A stretch of DNA of 48,084 nucleotides. Origin: an uncultured Prevotellaceae bacterium (lineage in GTDB: Bacteria > Bacteroidota > Bacteroidia > Bacteroidales > Bacteroidaceae). Positions 25,219 through 33,767 of this stretch are shown in pieces. The position numbers and the translations under genes were made by a program. Below the pieces are notes generated by a model that saw nothing but the letters and a program-made list of their open reading frames with translations, was not told where the DNA came from and did no database searches. The DNA lies in contig CAMWJL010000006.1 in the NCBI GenBank assembly GCA_947174565.1, forward strand, positions 1 to 48,084. The letters run 5' to 3'. Each line of letters begins with the position of its first letter. Position 1 is the first letter of the stretch.

Positions 25219-27051
25219 GTGAACAGAACCAACATAACAAAGAACGAAGAACGACTACAACGGCTCAAGGTGATTGTCAACAGCCTCACCGAAGAACCTG
25301 GATGCTATCAATACTTAGACAAAGATGGCACGGTCATCTATGTGGGCAAAGCGAAGAACCTCAAGCGGCGAGTCAGCTCTTACTTCAACAACTCTCCCAA
25401 GAATCGCAAAACGCAGATTTTGGTCAGCAAGATTGAGGACATCAAATATGTGGTCGTCCCCACTGACGAAGATGCGCTCATCCAAGAGAACAACCTTATT
25501 AAGGAGCACCAGCCTTTCTATAACATCCTGTTGAAGGATGGTAAGACTTACCCGTCCGTATGCGTCACCAACGAGTACTTTCCACGCATTGTCAAGACAC
25601 GCAACATTGACAAGAAAGCAGGTACATACTATGGTCCTTTCAGCCATACAGGCACGCTGAACGCCATGCTCGAACTGATTAAGAAGCTCTATCAAGTGCG
25701 CCTCTGCCACACTGCCATCACGCCCGAGAAAATCAAGCAAGGGAAGTTGAAGAAATGCCTTTATTACGACATCGGCAAATGTAAAGCTCCATGCCTTGGG
25801 TGGCAGTCAAGAGAGGAATACCTGCAACAAATCGACGAAATCAAGGATATACTGAGTGGGAATACACGCTTGCTGTGCCAAAAGCTGTTAGGTGAAATGC
25901 AGATACTGGCTGAAGAGGAGAGGTTTCTGGAGGCAGAAGCCGTCAAGAAGAAATACCTGTTGGCAAAAGACTTTGACAGCAAGAGCCGTGTCATCACCAG
26001 CACAAATCAAAACATCGATGTATTCAGCATAGAGGACGACGAAAACAAAGCTTATGTCAACTATATGCACGTCGTGAACGGCTGCATCACACGCGTCTTC
26101 ACCAACGAATACAAGAAACGATTGGACGAGACTCCCGAAGAGATTCTTTCATTGGCGATTGTCGATATGAGGGAGCAGTATGGCAACGAGTCGAAAGAGA
26201 TTGTCGTGCCGTTTGAGTTAGATTTCACACTCAAAGACGCTGATTTCATCGTTCCAAAGGCAGGGGACAAAAGGAAGTTGCTTTTCCTTTCGGAAGCAAA
26301 CGTCCGTCAGTACCGCATCGACGCACTGAAACAAGCCGACCGCATGAACCCTGACCAAAGGAACGTGAACATCCTGAAGGAACTGCAACGCAAACTCAAA
26401 CTGCCGAAGATTCCGATGCGCATCGAGTGTTTTGACAACTCCAACACGATGGGACAAGACGCTGTGGCAGGATGTGTCGTTTTCATCGGTGGAAAGAAGT
26501 CGAAGAACGACTACCGCAAGTATAACATCAAAACAGTGATTGGTCCTGACGATTATGCTTCGATGAGCGAGGTCGTCTTCCGCAAATACAGCCGTGCCAT
26601 CGAAGAAAAGACTCCCCTGCCCGACCTTATCATCACCGATGGCGGCAAGGGGCAGATGGAGGTGGTCAGAAAGGTAATAGAAGACCAGCTACACCTTGAC
26701 ATCCCCATTGCAGGTTTGGCAAAAGACAGCCATCACCGAACCAACGAGCTTCTTTTCGGCTTTCCTGCACAAGTGGTGGGCATCGAGATGGACAGCCCTC
26801 TCTTCAAACTGCTCACACAGATTCAAGACGAGGTACACCGCTTTGCCATCACCTTCCACAAACAAAAGCGTGTGAAGCACAACAGGGAATCAGAACTTGA
26901 CCACATCAAAGGCATCGGAGCAGCCACCAAGACCTTATTGCTCAAGAAGTTCAAGAGCCTCAAACGAATTAAAGAGGCTGATTACGAGACACTTGCAGAT
27001 GCTATTGGTGCATCGAAAGCACGACTCATCAAGGAGTTCTTCAACGCATAA
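25219..27051 (+). CDS. uvrC: Excinuclease ABC subunit C
   Basis: This 610-residue nuclease makes both incisions in nucleotide-excision repair with UvrA and UvrB. The GIY-YIG domain is at the N-terminus (EEPGCYQYLDKDGTVIYVGK, then KNLKRRVSSYF). The UvrB-binding region is near residues 205-240. The C-terminal RNase H-like nuclease shows IECFDNSNTMGQDAVAGCVV and DLIITDGGKGQMEVV, followed by HRFAITFHKQKR. Helix-hairpin-helix motifs end the protein (IKGIGAATKTLLLKKFKSL). The start is GTG at 25219; the nearest ATG upstream in frame (25210) runs straight into a stop. It lies 14 bases after parS site 2, with dtd 16 bases downstream. Confidence 0.96.
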   Translation: MNRTNITKNEERLQRLKVIVNSLTEEPGCYQYLDKDGTVIYVGKAKNLKRRVSSYFNNSPKNRKTQILVSKIEDIKYVVVPTDEDALIQENNLIKEHQPFYNILLKDGKTYPSVCVTNEYFPRIVKTRNIDKKAGTYYGPFSHTGTLNAMLELIKKLYQVRLCHTAITPEKIKQGKLKKCLYYDIGKCKAPCLGWQSREEYLQQIDEIKDILSGNTRLLCQKLLGEMQILAEEERFLEAEAVKKKYLLAKDFDSKSRVITSTNQNIDVFSIEDDENKAYVNYMHVVNGCITRVFTNEYKKRLDETPEEILSLAIVDMREQYGNESKEIVVPFELDFTLKDADFIVPKAGDKRKLLFLSEANVRQYRIDALKQADRMNPDQRNVNILKELQRKLKLPKIPMRIECFDNSNTMGQDAVAGCVVFIGGKKSKNDYRKYNIKTVIGPDDYASMSEVVFRKYSRAIEEKTPLPDLIITDGGKGQMEVVRKVIEDQLHLDIPIAGLAKDSHHRTNELLFGFPAQVVGIEMDSPLFKLLTQIQDEVHRFAITFHKQKRVKHNRESELDHIKGIGAATKTLLLKKFKSLKRIKEADYETLADAIGASKARLIKEFFNA

Positions 27052-27067
27052 AAACACAACATGATAT

Positions 27068-27520
27068 ATGAGAGCAGTATTACAACGAGTCACACACGCA
27101 TCCGTCACAATCAACGGAGAGAAGAAGTCAGCCATCGGCAAGGGCTATTTGATTCTACTCGGTTGCGAAAACGCTGACAATGAAGAAGATATAACGTGGT
27201 TAGCAAAGAAGATATGCAACCTTCGTGTGTTCGACGACGAGAACGGCGTGATGAACAAGTCCATTCTTGACGTGGGCGGCGAGATTTTGGTGGTCAGCCA
27301 GTTCACCCTGTGGGCAAGCTACAAGAAAGGCAACCGCCCATCGTATCTGCGAGCAGGGAATCACGAGGTGACAATTCCACTATACGAGCGATTCTGTGCG
27401 GTTCTATCGGAACAATTAGGTCGCCAAGTCGCCACAGGAGAGTTCGGTGCAGACATGAAAGTAGAACTGCTGAACGACGGGCCTGTAACCATCTGCATGG
27501 ACACAAAGAACAAGGAATAA
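27068..27520 (+). CDS. dtd: D-aminoacyl-tRNA deacylase
   Basis: This 150-residue homodimeric proofreading enzyme hydrolyses D-amino acids (and Gly on tRNA-Ala) from tRNA. It opens MRAVLQRVTHASVTING. The catalytic-site motifs are present: SQFTLWASYKKGNRPSY (the S-Q-F-T-L motif) and the C-terminal NDGPVTICMDT (N-x-G-P-V-T). The length is normal. It is the fourth gene of the mnmG run, 16 bases after uvrC and 53 before deoC. Confidence 0.96.
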   Translation: MRAVLQRVTHASVTINGEKKSAIGKGYLILLGCENADNEEDITWLAKKICNLRVFDDENGVMNKSILDVGGEILVVSQFTLWASYKKGNRPSYLRAGNHEVTIPLYERFCAVLSEQLGRQVATGEFGADMKVELLNDGPVTICMDTKNKE

Positions 27521-27573
27521 CGGCCCATTCCATCGGATAAACCCACACGAAAAAAGAAACAAACAATAGCAAT

Positions 27574-28461
27574 ATGGAAGAAAACAAGTATTTTGAAGTT
27601 CTGAAGCAATACGACTTGGAACTTGATGATGAGAAAGTGAAACGTCAGGTGGAGATTCTGCTGAAGGAACATCTGACAGAGAACAACACACGCGAGGTGA
27701 AGCAATTCCTGCTGAACAGCGTGGAACTGACCACACTCAAGACCACAGACAGCGAGGACAGCGTGCTGAAGTTTGTAGAGAAAATCAACAAGTTCGATGA
27801 TGTCTATCCCGAATTAGGGCATGTGGCCACCGTCTGCGTCTATCCCTGTTTCGCCAAGATTTGCCACGACACGCTGGAAAACGAAGAGGTGGAAATAGCC
27901 TGTGTATCGGGCAGTTTCCCATCAGCACAGACCTTTATTGAAGTGAAAATTGCAGAGACAGCACTGGCACTCAAAGACGGTGCGACAGAGATTGACATGG
28001 TGATTCCCGTGGGCAAGTTCTTGGCGGGCGATTACGAAGGAATGTGCGATGAAATCGAAGAAATGAAAGCCGTATGCGGAGAAAAGAAGCTGAAAACCAT
28101 CCTCGAAACAGGATGCCTCAAGACCGCTACAAACATCAAGACAGCCAGCCTCTTAGCCATGTATGCAGGAGCCGACTATATCAAGACTTCAACGGGCAAG
28201 CTCGAACCTGTCACCACCCCCGAAGCGGCTTTCGTCATGTGCCAATCCATCAAGGAATACTACGACAGAACGGGCGTTCAGATTGGCTTCAAGCCTGCTG
28301 GTGGCATGAAGACCGTGGAGGACGCGCTCATCTATTATACGATTGTGAAGGAGGTATTGGGCGAGAAATGGCTGACGAACCAGTGGCTGCGCCTTGGCAC
28401 CAGTTCGCTTGCCAACAAACTGCTTTCGGAGATTGAAGGGAAGGACGTGCAGTTCTTCTAA
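27574..28461 (+). CDS. deoC: Deoxyribose-phosphate aldolase
   Basis: This 295-residue class I aldolase splits 2-deoxyribose 5-phosphate into glyceraldehyde 3-phosphate and acetaldehyde in nucleoside catabolism. The Schiff-base Lys is in AGADYIKTSTGKLEPVT. The second active-site Lys is in VQIGFKPAGGMKTVEDAL. The TIM-barrel core also shows EIDMVIPVGKFLAG and KTILETGCLKT. It has about 60 extra N-terminal residues compared with short DeoC proteins, as often seen in this phylum (from general knowledge). It ends the mnmG run. Palindromic repeats follow directly and may serve as the transcription end. Confidence 0.95.
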   Translation: MEENKYFEVLKQYDLELDDEKVKRQVEILLKEHLTENNTREVKQFLLNSVELTTLKTTDSEDSVLKFVEKINKFDDVYPELGHVATVCVYPCFAKICHDTLENEEVEIACVSGSFPSAQTFIEVKIAETALALKDGATEIDMVIPVGKFLAGDYEGMCDEIEEMKAVCGEKKLKTILETGCLKTATNIKTASLLAMYAGADYIKTSTGKLEPVTTPEAAFVMCQSIKEYYDRTGVQIGFKPAGGMKTVEDALIYYTIVKEVLGEKWLTNQWLRLGTSSLANKLLSEIEGKDVQFF

Positions 28462-28517
28462 AAACCAATCTCTGTTTGGGATAAGAAAGCCCTTCTCCTC
28501 CCCCTAAATATACCCTG

Positions 28518-28596
28518 AAAATCGATGTCCCCGACATCGACCAATCGGAGTCCCCGACATCGGTTGACCGATGTCGGGGACTCCGATTTAGAGGCT
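28518..28596 (+). repeat. Triple-19 palindromic repeat, family I, copy 3
   Basis: AAAA is followed by units at 28522-28540, 28545-28563 and 28568-28586, linkers CCAA and TTGA, and tail TTTAGAGGCTGTGGAA. Unit 1 (TCGATGTCCCCGACATCGA) is palindromic apart from its three central C. Units 2 and 3 are exact reverse complements over 19 nt, extendable to 21. Compared with copy 2, unit 2 has the same outer halves but the central CCC replaces GGG. It lies between convergent deoC and the polyprenyl synthase gene. Confidence 0.9.
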
Positions 28597-28659
28597 GTGG
28601 AAGCGTACTGCACATAGATGTATCTTGTGACTGATGTCTGTTTCTACTTGTGAACAACA

Positions 28660-28701
28660 GCGACGTCCCCAACTACGATTGGTCGTAGCTGGGGACGCTG
28701 C
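28660..28701. repeat. Two-unit relative of the palindromic repeat with changed stem
   Basis: Two 19-nt arms (GCGACGTCCCCAACTACGA at 28660-28678 and TCGTAGCTGGGGACGCTGC at 28683-28701) flank the same TTGG loop found in family I. Relative to family I the stem bases differ, and several changes are matched on the other arm (CTCC/GGAG to CTAC/GTAG). A few positions remain unpaired. It lies 63 bases beyond copy 3 and 30 bases from the end of the polyprenyl synthase gene. Confidence 0.75.
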
Positions 28702-28731
28702 TGTTTGGGAAGTATGGAAGGAGGTATGACC

Positions 28732-29709
28732 TTACATAGAACGGTCGATTACATAATCAACATAGGCGATAAGGGCTTGTTTGGCAGGAGAATCGGGGAA
28801 AGACGCAAGCAAGTCTTTGGCCTCCTGAGCGTAGCCGTTCATCACAGCCACGGCATAGTCAATTCCACCATTCTCCTTGGTGAACTCAACCAGCCTTTCT
28901 ATCTCGGCTTGAGACACCATGCGTGCCTTTACTTTACGCACAAGGGCTTGCATTTCAGTGTTTTCAGTAACAAGGAGGGCATGGATGACAGGAAGGGTGA
29001 GTTTGCCCTCCTTCATGTCGTTGCCTGTAGGTTTACCAATGGCGGCATTTGAGAAATAGTCAAAGATGTCATCGCGAATCTGGAAACAAATGCCAATTTT
29101 TTCACCAAAATCGGCTAAAATCCGTCGTACCGATTTGTCCGACGAAACCGAAAAAGCCCCTGATTCGGCACATGCAGCAAAGAGCGCGGCCGTCTTATTC
29201 CGAATAATCTCAAAATAGACAGATTCGTCTATCTCTTGGTTCTGCACGTTGTGGAGCTGCAACAACTCGCCCGACGCAAGACCTTGGGCAGCAGTGGAAA
29301 CAGCATTGACCAGTTCGGTGCTGCCCATCTTGGCTGCGCAACGAAGTGCATTGGCTAAGATGTAGTCACCAACCAACACCGCCACCTGATTGCCGTATGC
29401 GCTATTGACCGATTCCTGCCCACGGCGTTCGGCACTCTCGTCCACCACATCGTCGTGAACAAGGCTCGCGGTGTGGAAGAACTCAAATGTAGCCGCGGCA
29501 TAGATGGCATCGTCGTTCACTGCACCACCTACCATCTTAGCTACCAGCAATGTAAGCATCGGACGCATCATCTTCCCCTGCCGCTTGCCAATGACGCTCA
29601 GCACCTCTTGCAAGAGGGGATTCGTATGCACCATGTAGGAGTCGAACACTTGTCGATAGGTGCTCAACTCCGCTTCAATCGGCTTTCTGATATGTTGCAA
29701 TACGTCCAT
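28732..29709 (-). CDS. Polyprenyl (octaprenyl-type) diphosphate synthase
   Basis: This trans-prenyltransferase of about 325 residues extends isoprenoid diphosphates with IPP and probably makes the menaquinone side chain. The first Asp-rich motif is FFHTASLVHDDVVDESAERR and the second is ICFQIRDDIFDYFS. GKRQGKMMRPMLTLLVA and GNDMKEGKLTLPVIHAL are the other landmarks. The frame is open to 29724, but the ATG at 29709 (MDVLQHIRKPIEAEL) is preferred. A promoter -7 box ends at 29728, so the longer start would precede the transcript. It is divergent from polA and convergent with deoC. The chain length of the product cannot be read reliably. Confidence 0.9.
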   Translation of the reverse strand: MDVLQHIRKPIEAELSTYRQVFDSYMVHTNPLLQEVLSVIGKRQGKMMRPMLTLLVAKMVGGAVNDDAIYAAATFEFFHTASLVHDDVVDESAERRGQESVNSAYGNQVAVLVGDYILANALRCAAKMGSTELVNAVSTAAQGLASGELLQLHNVQNQEIDESVYFEIIRNKTAALFAACAESGAFSVSSDKSVRRILADFGEKIGICFQIRDDIFDYFSNAAIGKPTGNDMKEGKLTLPVIHALLVTENTEMQALVRKVKARMVSQAEIERLVEFTKENGGIDYAVAVMNGYAQEAKDLLASFPDSPAKQALIAYVDYVIDRSM

Positions 29710-29727
29710 CTTTTTGAAAAACATCTA

Positions 29728-29735
29728 CAAAGTTA
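29728..29735 (-). promoter_or_regulatory. Putative -7 box for the polyprenyl synthase gene
   Basis: The minus strand reads TAACTTTG (TAnnTTTG), 18 bases before the chosen ATG at 29709. It shares a 76-base divergent gap with polA. The polA side has only a weak match (TATATTTC at 29750-29757). Confidence 0.55.
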
Positions 29736-29785
29736 GTGCTTTTTCCAAATATATTTCGTAAGTTTACACACAAAATGGAAAAGGT

Positions 29786-32674
29786 ATGGCAAAATTGTTC
29801 CTTCTCGATGCCTACGCATTGATTTATCGAGCTTACTACGGCTTCATCAAGAGTCCCCGCATCAACAGCAGAGGCGAGAATACCTCAGCGGTGCTGGGCT
29901 TTGTGAACACACTCGAGGAGATTCTCACCAAAGAGAATCCTGAATACATCGGTGTGGCGTTCGACCCACATGGGGCAACATTCCGCCACGAGGCATTTGC
30001 AGCGTATAAGGCACAACGCGAGGAGACTCCCGAGGGCATACGGTTTGCTGTGCCTATTATAAAAGATGTGTTGCAGGCTTACCGCATCCCCGTGCTGGAG
30101 GTGGCTGGCTTTGAAGCCGACGACGTGATTGGAACTTTGGCAAAACAGAGCGAATCCATCGAGGGAATTGACACTTTTATGATGACTCCTGACAAGGATT
30201 ATGGGCAGTTGGTGGCGAAGAATGTGCGGATGTACAAACCACGTCATGATGGGGGCTTTGACATCTTAGGTGTGAAGGAGGTGACGGAGAAGTATGGCAT
30301 CAGCGACGTGAAGCAAGTGATAGACCTTTTGGGCTTGATGGGCGACTCTTCTGACAACTACCCCGGCTGTCCTGGTGTTGGAGAGAAGACGGCGGTGAAG
30401 CTCATCAACGAGTTCGGCAGCATCGAAGGACTCTTGGCAAACATTGACCAACTGAAGGGGGCGACGAAGCGGAAGGTGGAGGAACACGTGGACGACATCA
30501 AGCTGTCAAAGTTCCTCGCAACCATCCGAACAGATGTGCCCATCACGCTCGACCTCAACAGCCTCAAACGCGAGCCGCTCGACGAAATCGCTCTGAAAGA
30601 GATTTTTGAACAGCTGGAGTTCCGAACTCTGAGCAAAAAGCTTTTCGGAAGAAACGATACATCGACACCCTCCCCTGCTCCATCGGCTGCCACCGCCAAG
30701 GGTAAGAACAAAGGACAGATGAATGACCTTTTCAGTGGCGACCTCTTCAACGAACCTGCACCAGCACCCCAACCTACCCTTCCCGAAGCCTCAAACACTG
30801 CGCTCCATCAGAACGAGGGGCAGGGCGATTTGTTTTCGTCAAATCTCAGCGACTTAACGACGACAAAGCACAACTACCAGCTCATTGATTCTGAGGATGA
30901 AATGGACTTAATCGCTGCAAAATTATTGACATCTAATTTCGTCAGTTTAGATACGGAGACCACTTCAGTTGATGCCATGTCGGCAAAACTGGTCGGATTG
31001 AGCTTCGCCGTCGAAGAAGGGACAGCGTTTTACATCCCTATCCCCTACCACGAGGAATGGCAAGGCGAGGACTTTGAGCATTCGTTAAAAATTGTGAACA
31101 AGTTCAAGGCGGTGTATGAGTCAGCCACCATTTTGAAGATTGGGCAGAACATCAAGTACGACATGATGGTGTTGGCAAACTATGACATCCATCTCAAAGG
31201 CAAGATGTTCGACACGATGATTGCGCACTACATCATCGCACCAGAGTTGCGTCACAACATGGATTATTTGGCTGAGGTGTATCTGAAATATAAGACCATC
31301 CACATCGACACCCTCATCGGTTCAGGCAAGAAACAACGCTCGATGCACGAACTCGACCCCAAGGATGTGTATGAGTATGCCGCCGAGGATGCTGACGTGA
31401 CCTTGAAACTGAAAAACATCTTGGAGAAGGAACTGCACGAGAAAGGACTCTGGCAACTCTTCGACGAGGTGGAAATGCCCCTGATGCCAGTTTTGGCGCG
31501 GATGGAGATGAACGGTGTCCGAATCGACGAAGCCTCGTTGGCAGAGACCTCGCGTGTGTTCACCGAACGGATGGAAGCCATCGAACACGAAATCCGCGAA
31601 GTGGCAGGAGAAGGACTCAACATCAGCTCCCCCAAGCAAGTGGGCGAACTCCTCTTCGACAAGCTCAAGATTGATGCCAAGCCCAAGAAGACGAAAACGG
31701 GGCAATACGTAACCGACGAAGCGACCTTGCTCGCCTTGAAGAGCAAGCATCCCGTGGTGGAGAAGATACTCGACTATCGGGGTTACAAGAAACTGCTGAG
31801 CACCTACATTGATGCCCTACCCCGACTGGTCAACCCACGCACAGGGCACATACACACCTCCTACAATCAAACCGTTACAGCAACAGGCAGGCTCTCGTCA
31901 AGCAACCCCAACTTGCAGAACATTCCTATCCGAGACGAGAACGGAAAGGAAGTGCGCAAAGCCTTCATTCCCGACGAAGGAGAGCTATTCTTCTCTGCCG
32001 ACTACAGCCAAATAGAGCTGCGATTGATGGCTCATCTGAGCCAAGACCCCAACATGGTGGAGGACTTCAACAGCGGACACGACATCCACCAAGCGACAGC
32101 CGCCAAAATCTTCAAGGTCAACATCAACGACGTGACCTCCACTATGCGCCGAAAGGCAAAAACAGCCAACTTCGGCATCATCTATGGCATTTCAGCCTTC
32201 GGCTTGGCCGAACGCATGGAAGTGAGCCGCAGCGAAGCCCGCCAGCTCATCGACGACTACTTTGCCACCTACCCAGGCGTGAAAGCATACATGGACAAGA
32301 GCATCGAGAAAGCCCGCCAGTTAGGCTACACAGTGACCCTTCTCGGTCGCCGCTGCCAGCTGCCCGACATCAACTCGCACAATGCCGTTGTGCGCGGCTA
32401 TGCCGAACGCAATGCCATCAACGCCCCCATTCAAGGCACTGCCGCCGACATCATCAAAGTGGCGATGATACGCATCGACAAACGGATGCGCGAGAAAGGC
32501 CTGAAGTCGAAGATGATTCTGCAAGTACACGACGAACTCAACTTCTCCGTTGTGCCCGAAGAGAAAGAACAGCTACAGGCATTGGTTATCAACGAGATGC
32601 AGAACGCCATCAAGCTGTCAGTACCCCTCTTTGCCGACTGCGGATGGGGCATAAACTGGCTCGAAGCCCACTAA
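29786..32674 (+). CDS. polA: DNA polymerase I
   Basis: This 962-residue enzyme fills gaps and removes RNA primers. All three domains are present. The 5'-nuclease opens MAKLFLLDAYALIYRAYYGF with EVAGFEADDVIGTLA and GDSSDNYPGCPGVGEKTA. The 3'-5' exonuclease is active by sequence, with the DxE pair in FVSLDTETTSVDAMSAKLVG. The polymerase domain has FFSADYSQIELRLMAHLS (motif A), KTANFGIIYGISAFGLAERM (motif B) and ILQVHDELNFSV (motif C). A low-complexity Pro/Ala linker (residues 290-335) separates the nuclease from the exonuclease domain. A GGAAAAGG stretch before the ATG can serve as a ribosome site. An EEP-family gene follows after 45 bases. Confidence 0.97.
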   Translation: MAKLFLLDAYALIYRAYYGFIKSPRINSRGENTSAVLGFVNTLEEILTKENPEYIGVAFDPHGATFRHEAFAAYKAQREETPEGIRFAVPIIKDVLQAYRIPVLEVAGFEADDVIGTLAKQSESIEGIDTFMMTPDKDYGQLVAKNVRMYKPRHDGGFDILGVKEVTEKYGISDVKQVIDLLGLMGDSSDNYPGCPGVGEKTAVKLINEFGSIEGLLANIDQLKGATKRKVEEHVDDIKLSKFLATIRTDVPITLDLNSLKREPLDEIALKEIFEQLEFRTLSKKLFGRNDTSTPSPAPSAATAKGKNKGQMNDLFSGDLFNEPAPAPQPTLPEASNTALHQNEGQGDLFSSNLSDLTTTKHNYQLIDSEDEMDLIAAKLLTSNFVSLDTETTSVDAMSAKLVGLSFAVEEGTAFYIPIPYHEEWQGEDFEHSLKIVNKFKAVYESATILKIGQNIKYDMMVLANYDIHLKGKMFDTMIAHYIIAPELRHNMDYLAEVYLKYKTIHIDTLIGSGKKQRSMHELDPKDVYEYAAEDADVTLKLKNILEKELHEKGLWQLFDEVEMPLMPVLARMEMNGVRIDEASLAETSRVFTERMEAIEHEIREVAGEGLNISSPKQVGELLFDKLKIDAKPKKTKTGQYVTDEATLLALKSKHPVVEKILDYRGYKKLLSTYIDALPRLVNPRTGHIHTSYNQTVTATGRLSSSNPNLQNIPIRDENGKEVRKAFIPDEGELFFSADYSQIELRLMAHLSQDPNMVEDFNSGHDIHQATAAKIFKVNINDVTSTMRRKAKTANFGIIYGISAFGLAERMEVSRSEARQLIDDYFATYPGVKAYMDKSIEKARQLGYTVTLLGRRCQLPDINSHNAVVRGYAERNAINAPIQGTAADIIKVAMIRIDKRMREKGLKSKMILQVHDELNFSVVPEEKEQLQALVINEMQNAIKLSVPLFADCGWGINWLEAH

Positions 32675-32719
32675 CCGAATTTCACTGCCACCAAGCCAGC
32701 AAATCAAACAGATTTCCCC

Positions 32720-33670
32720 ATGCTGCGGAACATGATTGTCCTTCTATTATTAGTATTGTACGCACACGACGTGAAAGCGCAGCAAACCTTCACGGTCATG
32801 TCTTACAACATCGAAAATGCGTTCGACACGATTCATGATGAGGGCAAGAATGACTATGAGTATTGTGCCGACGGGAAACGGAGATGGAGCACACACCGCC
32901 TCCTCACGAAACTGAAAGGTGTGGGGAAAGTGATTGCCGCCGCCGATGAACGGAAACCCATCGACTTGATTGGTCTCTGCGAGGTGGAAAACGACACAGT
33001 GATGACACACCTCACACAACACACCCCACTGCAGCACCTCGGCTATCGCTACATCATGACCCACTCCAGCGACCAACGTGGCATCGACGTCGCCCTACTC
33101 TACTCCCCCTTCACCTTCCATCCCATTGAGAATCATCCTATTCGCCCCAACACAGGCAAACGTACAACACGCGACTTCCTCCATGTGGCAGGCATCATTG
33201 CAGGAGGCGACACGCTCGATGTCTATGTGCTGCATCTGCCCTCCAAACGAGGTGGAAAAGAGGCCGAAAAACAAAGCATGCGCATCTGCCATCAGCTCCA
33301 AACACATACGGATTCCGTCCGCACACAGAGGCAACACCCCAACCTCATCATCATGGGCGACTTCAATGCCGAACCTCATTCGCCACAACTCAAACTCCTC
33401 ACCCAAAACCACCACCTCATCGACAGGACAGCCAAGCTCCCACCAGGCACCTATAAGTACCAAGGCGAATGGTCCACGCTCGACCACATCCTCACCCACA
33501 CCACCACCCTCGCCCATCAGCACACACGCATCCTGACCCTGCCATTCCTCACAGAGCCTGACCGCAGCCACGGCAACACGAAACCCCGTCGCACTTACCT
33601 CGGCTTCACCTATCAAGGCGGCATCAGCGACCACTTGCCCGTGGTCAGCGTCTTCCAAATAGAGAGATAA
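32720..33670 (+). CDS. Secreted endonuclease/exonuclease/phosphatase-family protein
   Basis: This 316-residue exported protein has the DNase I/sphingomyelinase/phosphatase fold. The signal peptide is MIVLLLLVLYAHDVKA, and the mature domain opens QQTFTVMSYNIENAFDTIHD, where the Asn of YNIEN is a metal/phosphate ligand. Other catalytic landmarks are LCEVENDTVM (Glu), VYVLHLPSKRGG, LIIMGDFNAEPHSPQ (D-x-N), STLDHILT and GGISDHLPVVSVF (the final D-H). The actual substrate is unknown; DNA from the environment or phospho-compounds are possible. It probably uses the polA transcript, 45 bases downstream, and a hairpin follows. Confidence 0.88.
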   Translation: MLRNMIVLLLLVLYAHDVKAQQTFTVMSYNIENAFDTIHDEGKNDYEYCADGKRRWSTHRLLTKLKGVGKVIAAADERKPIDLIGLCEVENDTVMTHLTQHTPLQHLGYRYIMTHSSDQRGIDVALLYSPFTFHPIENHPIRPNTGKRTTRDFLHVAGIIAGGDTLDVYVLHLPSKRGGKEAEKQSMRICHQLQTHTDSVRTQRQHPNLIIMGDFNAEPHSPQLKLLTQNHHLIDRTAKLPPGTYKYQGEWSTLDHILTHTTTLAHQHTRILTLPFLTEPDRSHGNTKPRRTYLGFTYQGGISDHLPVVSVFQIER

Positions 33671-33718
33671 GTGCGGCAAAACATCTCACCACATCTTTCT
33701 ACGTTTTCCCCCTTTTCT

Positions 33719-33764
33719 CATGTGAGTTCGATATAAGGATAGAAGCAAATATCGAACTCACATG
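33719..33764. terminator. 16-bp hairpin between convergent EEP and GH115 genes
   Basis: Arms 33719-33734 and 33749-33764 (CATGTGAGTTCGATAT) pair perfectly over 16 bp with a 14-nt loop. T-rich sequence flanks the right side and pyrimidine-rich sequence the left. It lies between the two stop codons (33670 plus, 33768 minus), so it is probably a bidirectional terminator. Confidence 0.7.
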
Positions 33765-33767
33765 ATT

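Noticed and set aside
27521-27573. A missing mazG-like gene between dtd and deoC
   Set aside because: I recall a pyrophosphohydrolase gene at this place in some Bacteroides, but I cannot verify the comparison and the gap shows no remnant.
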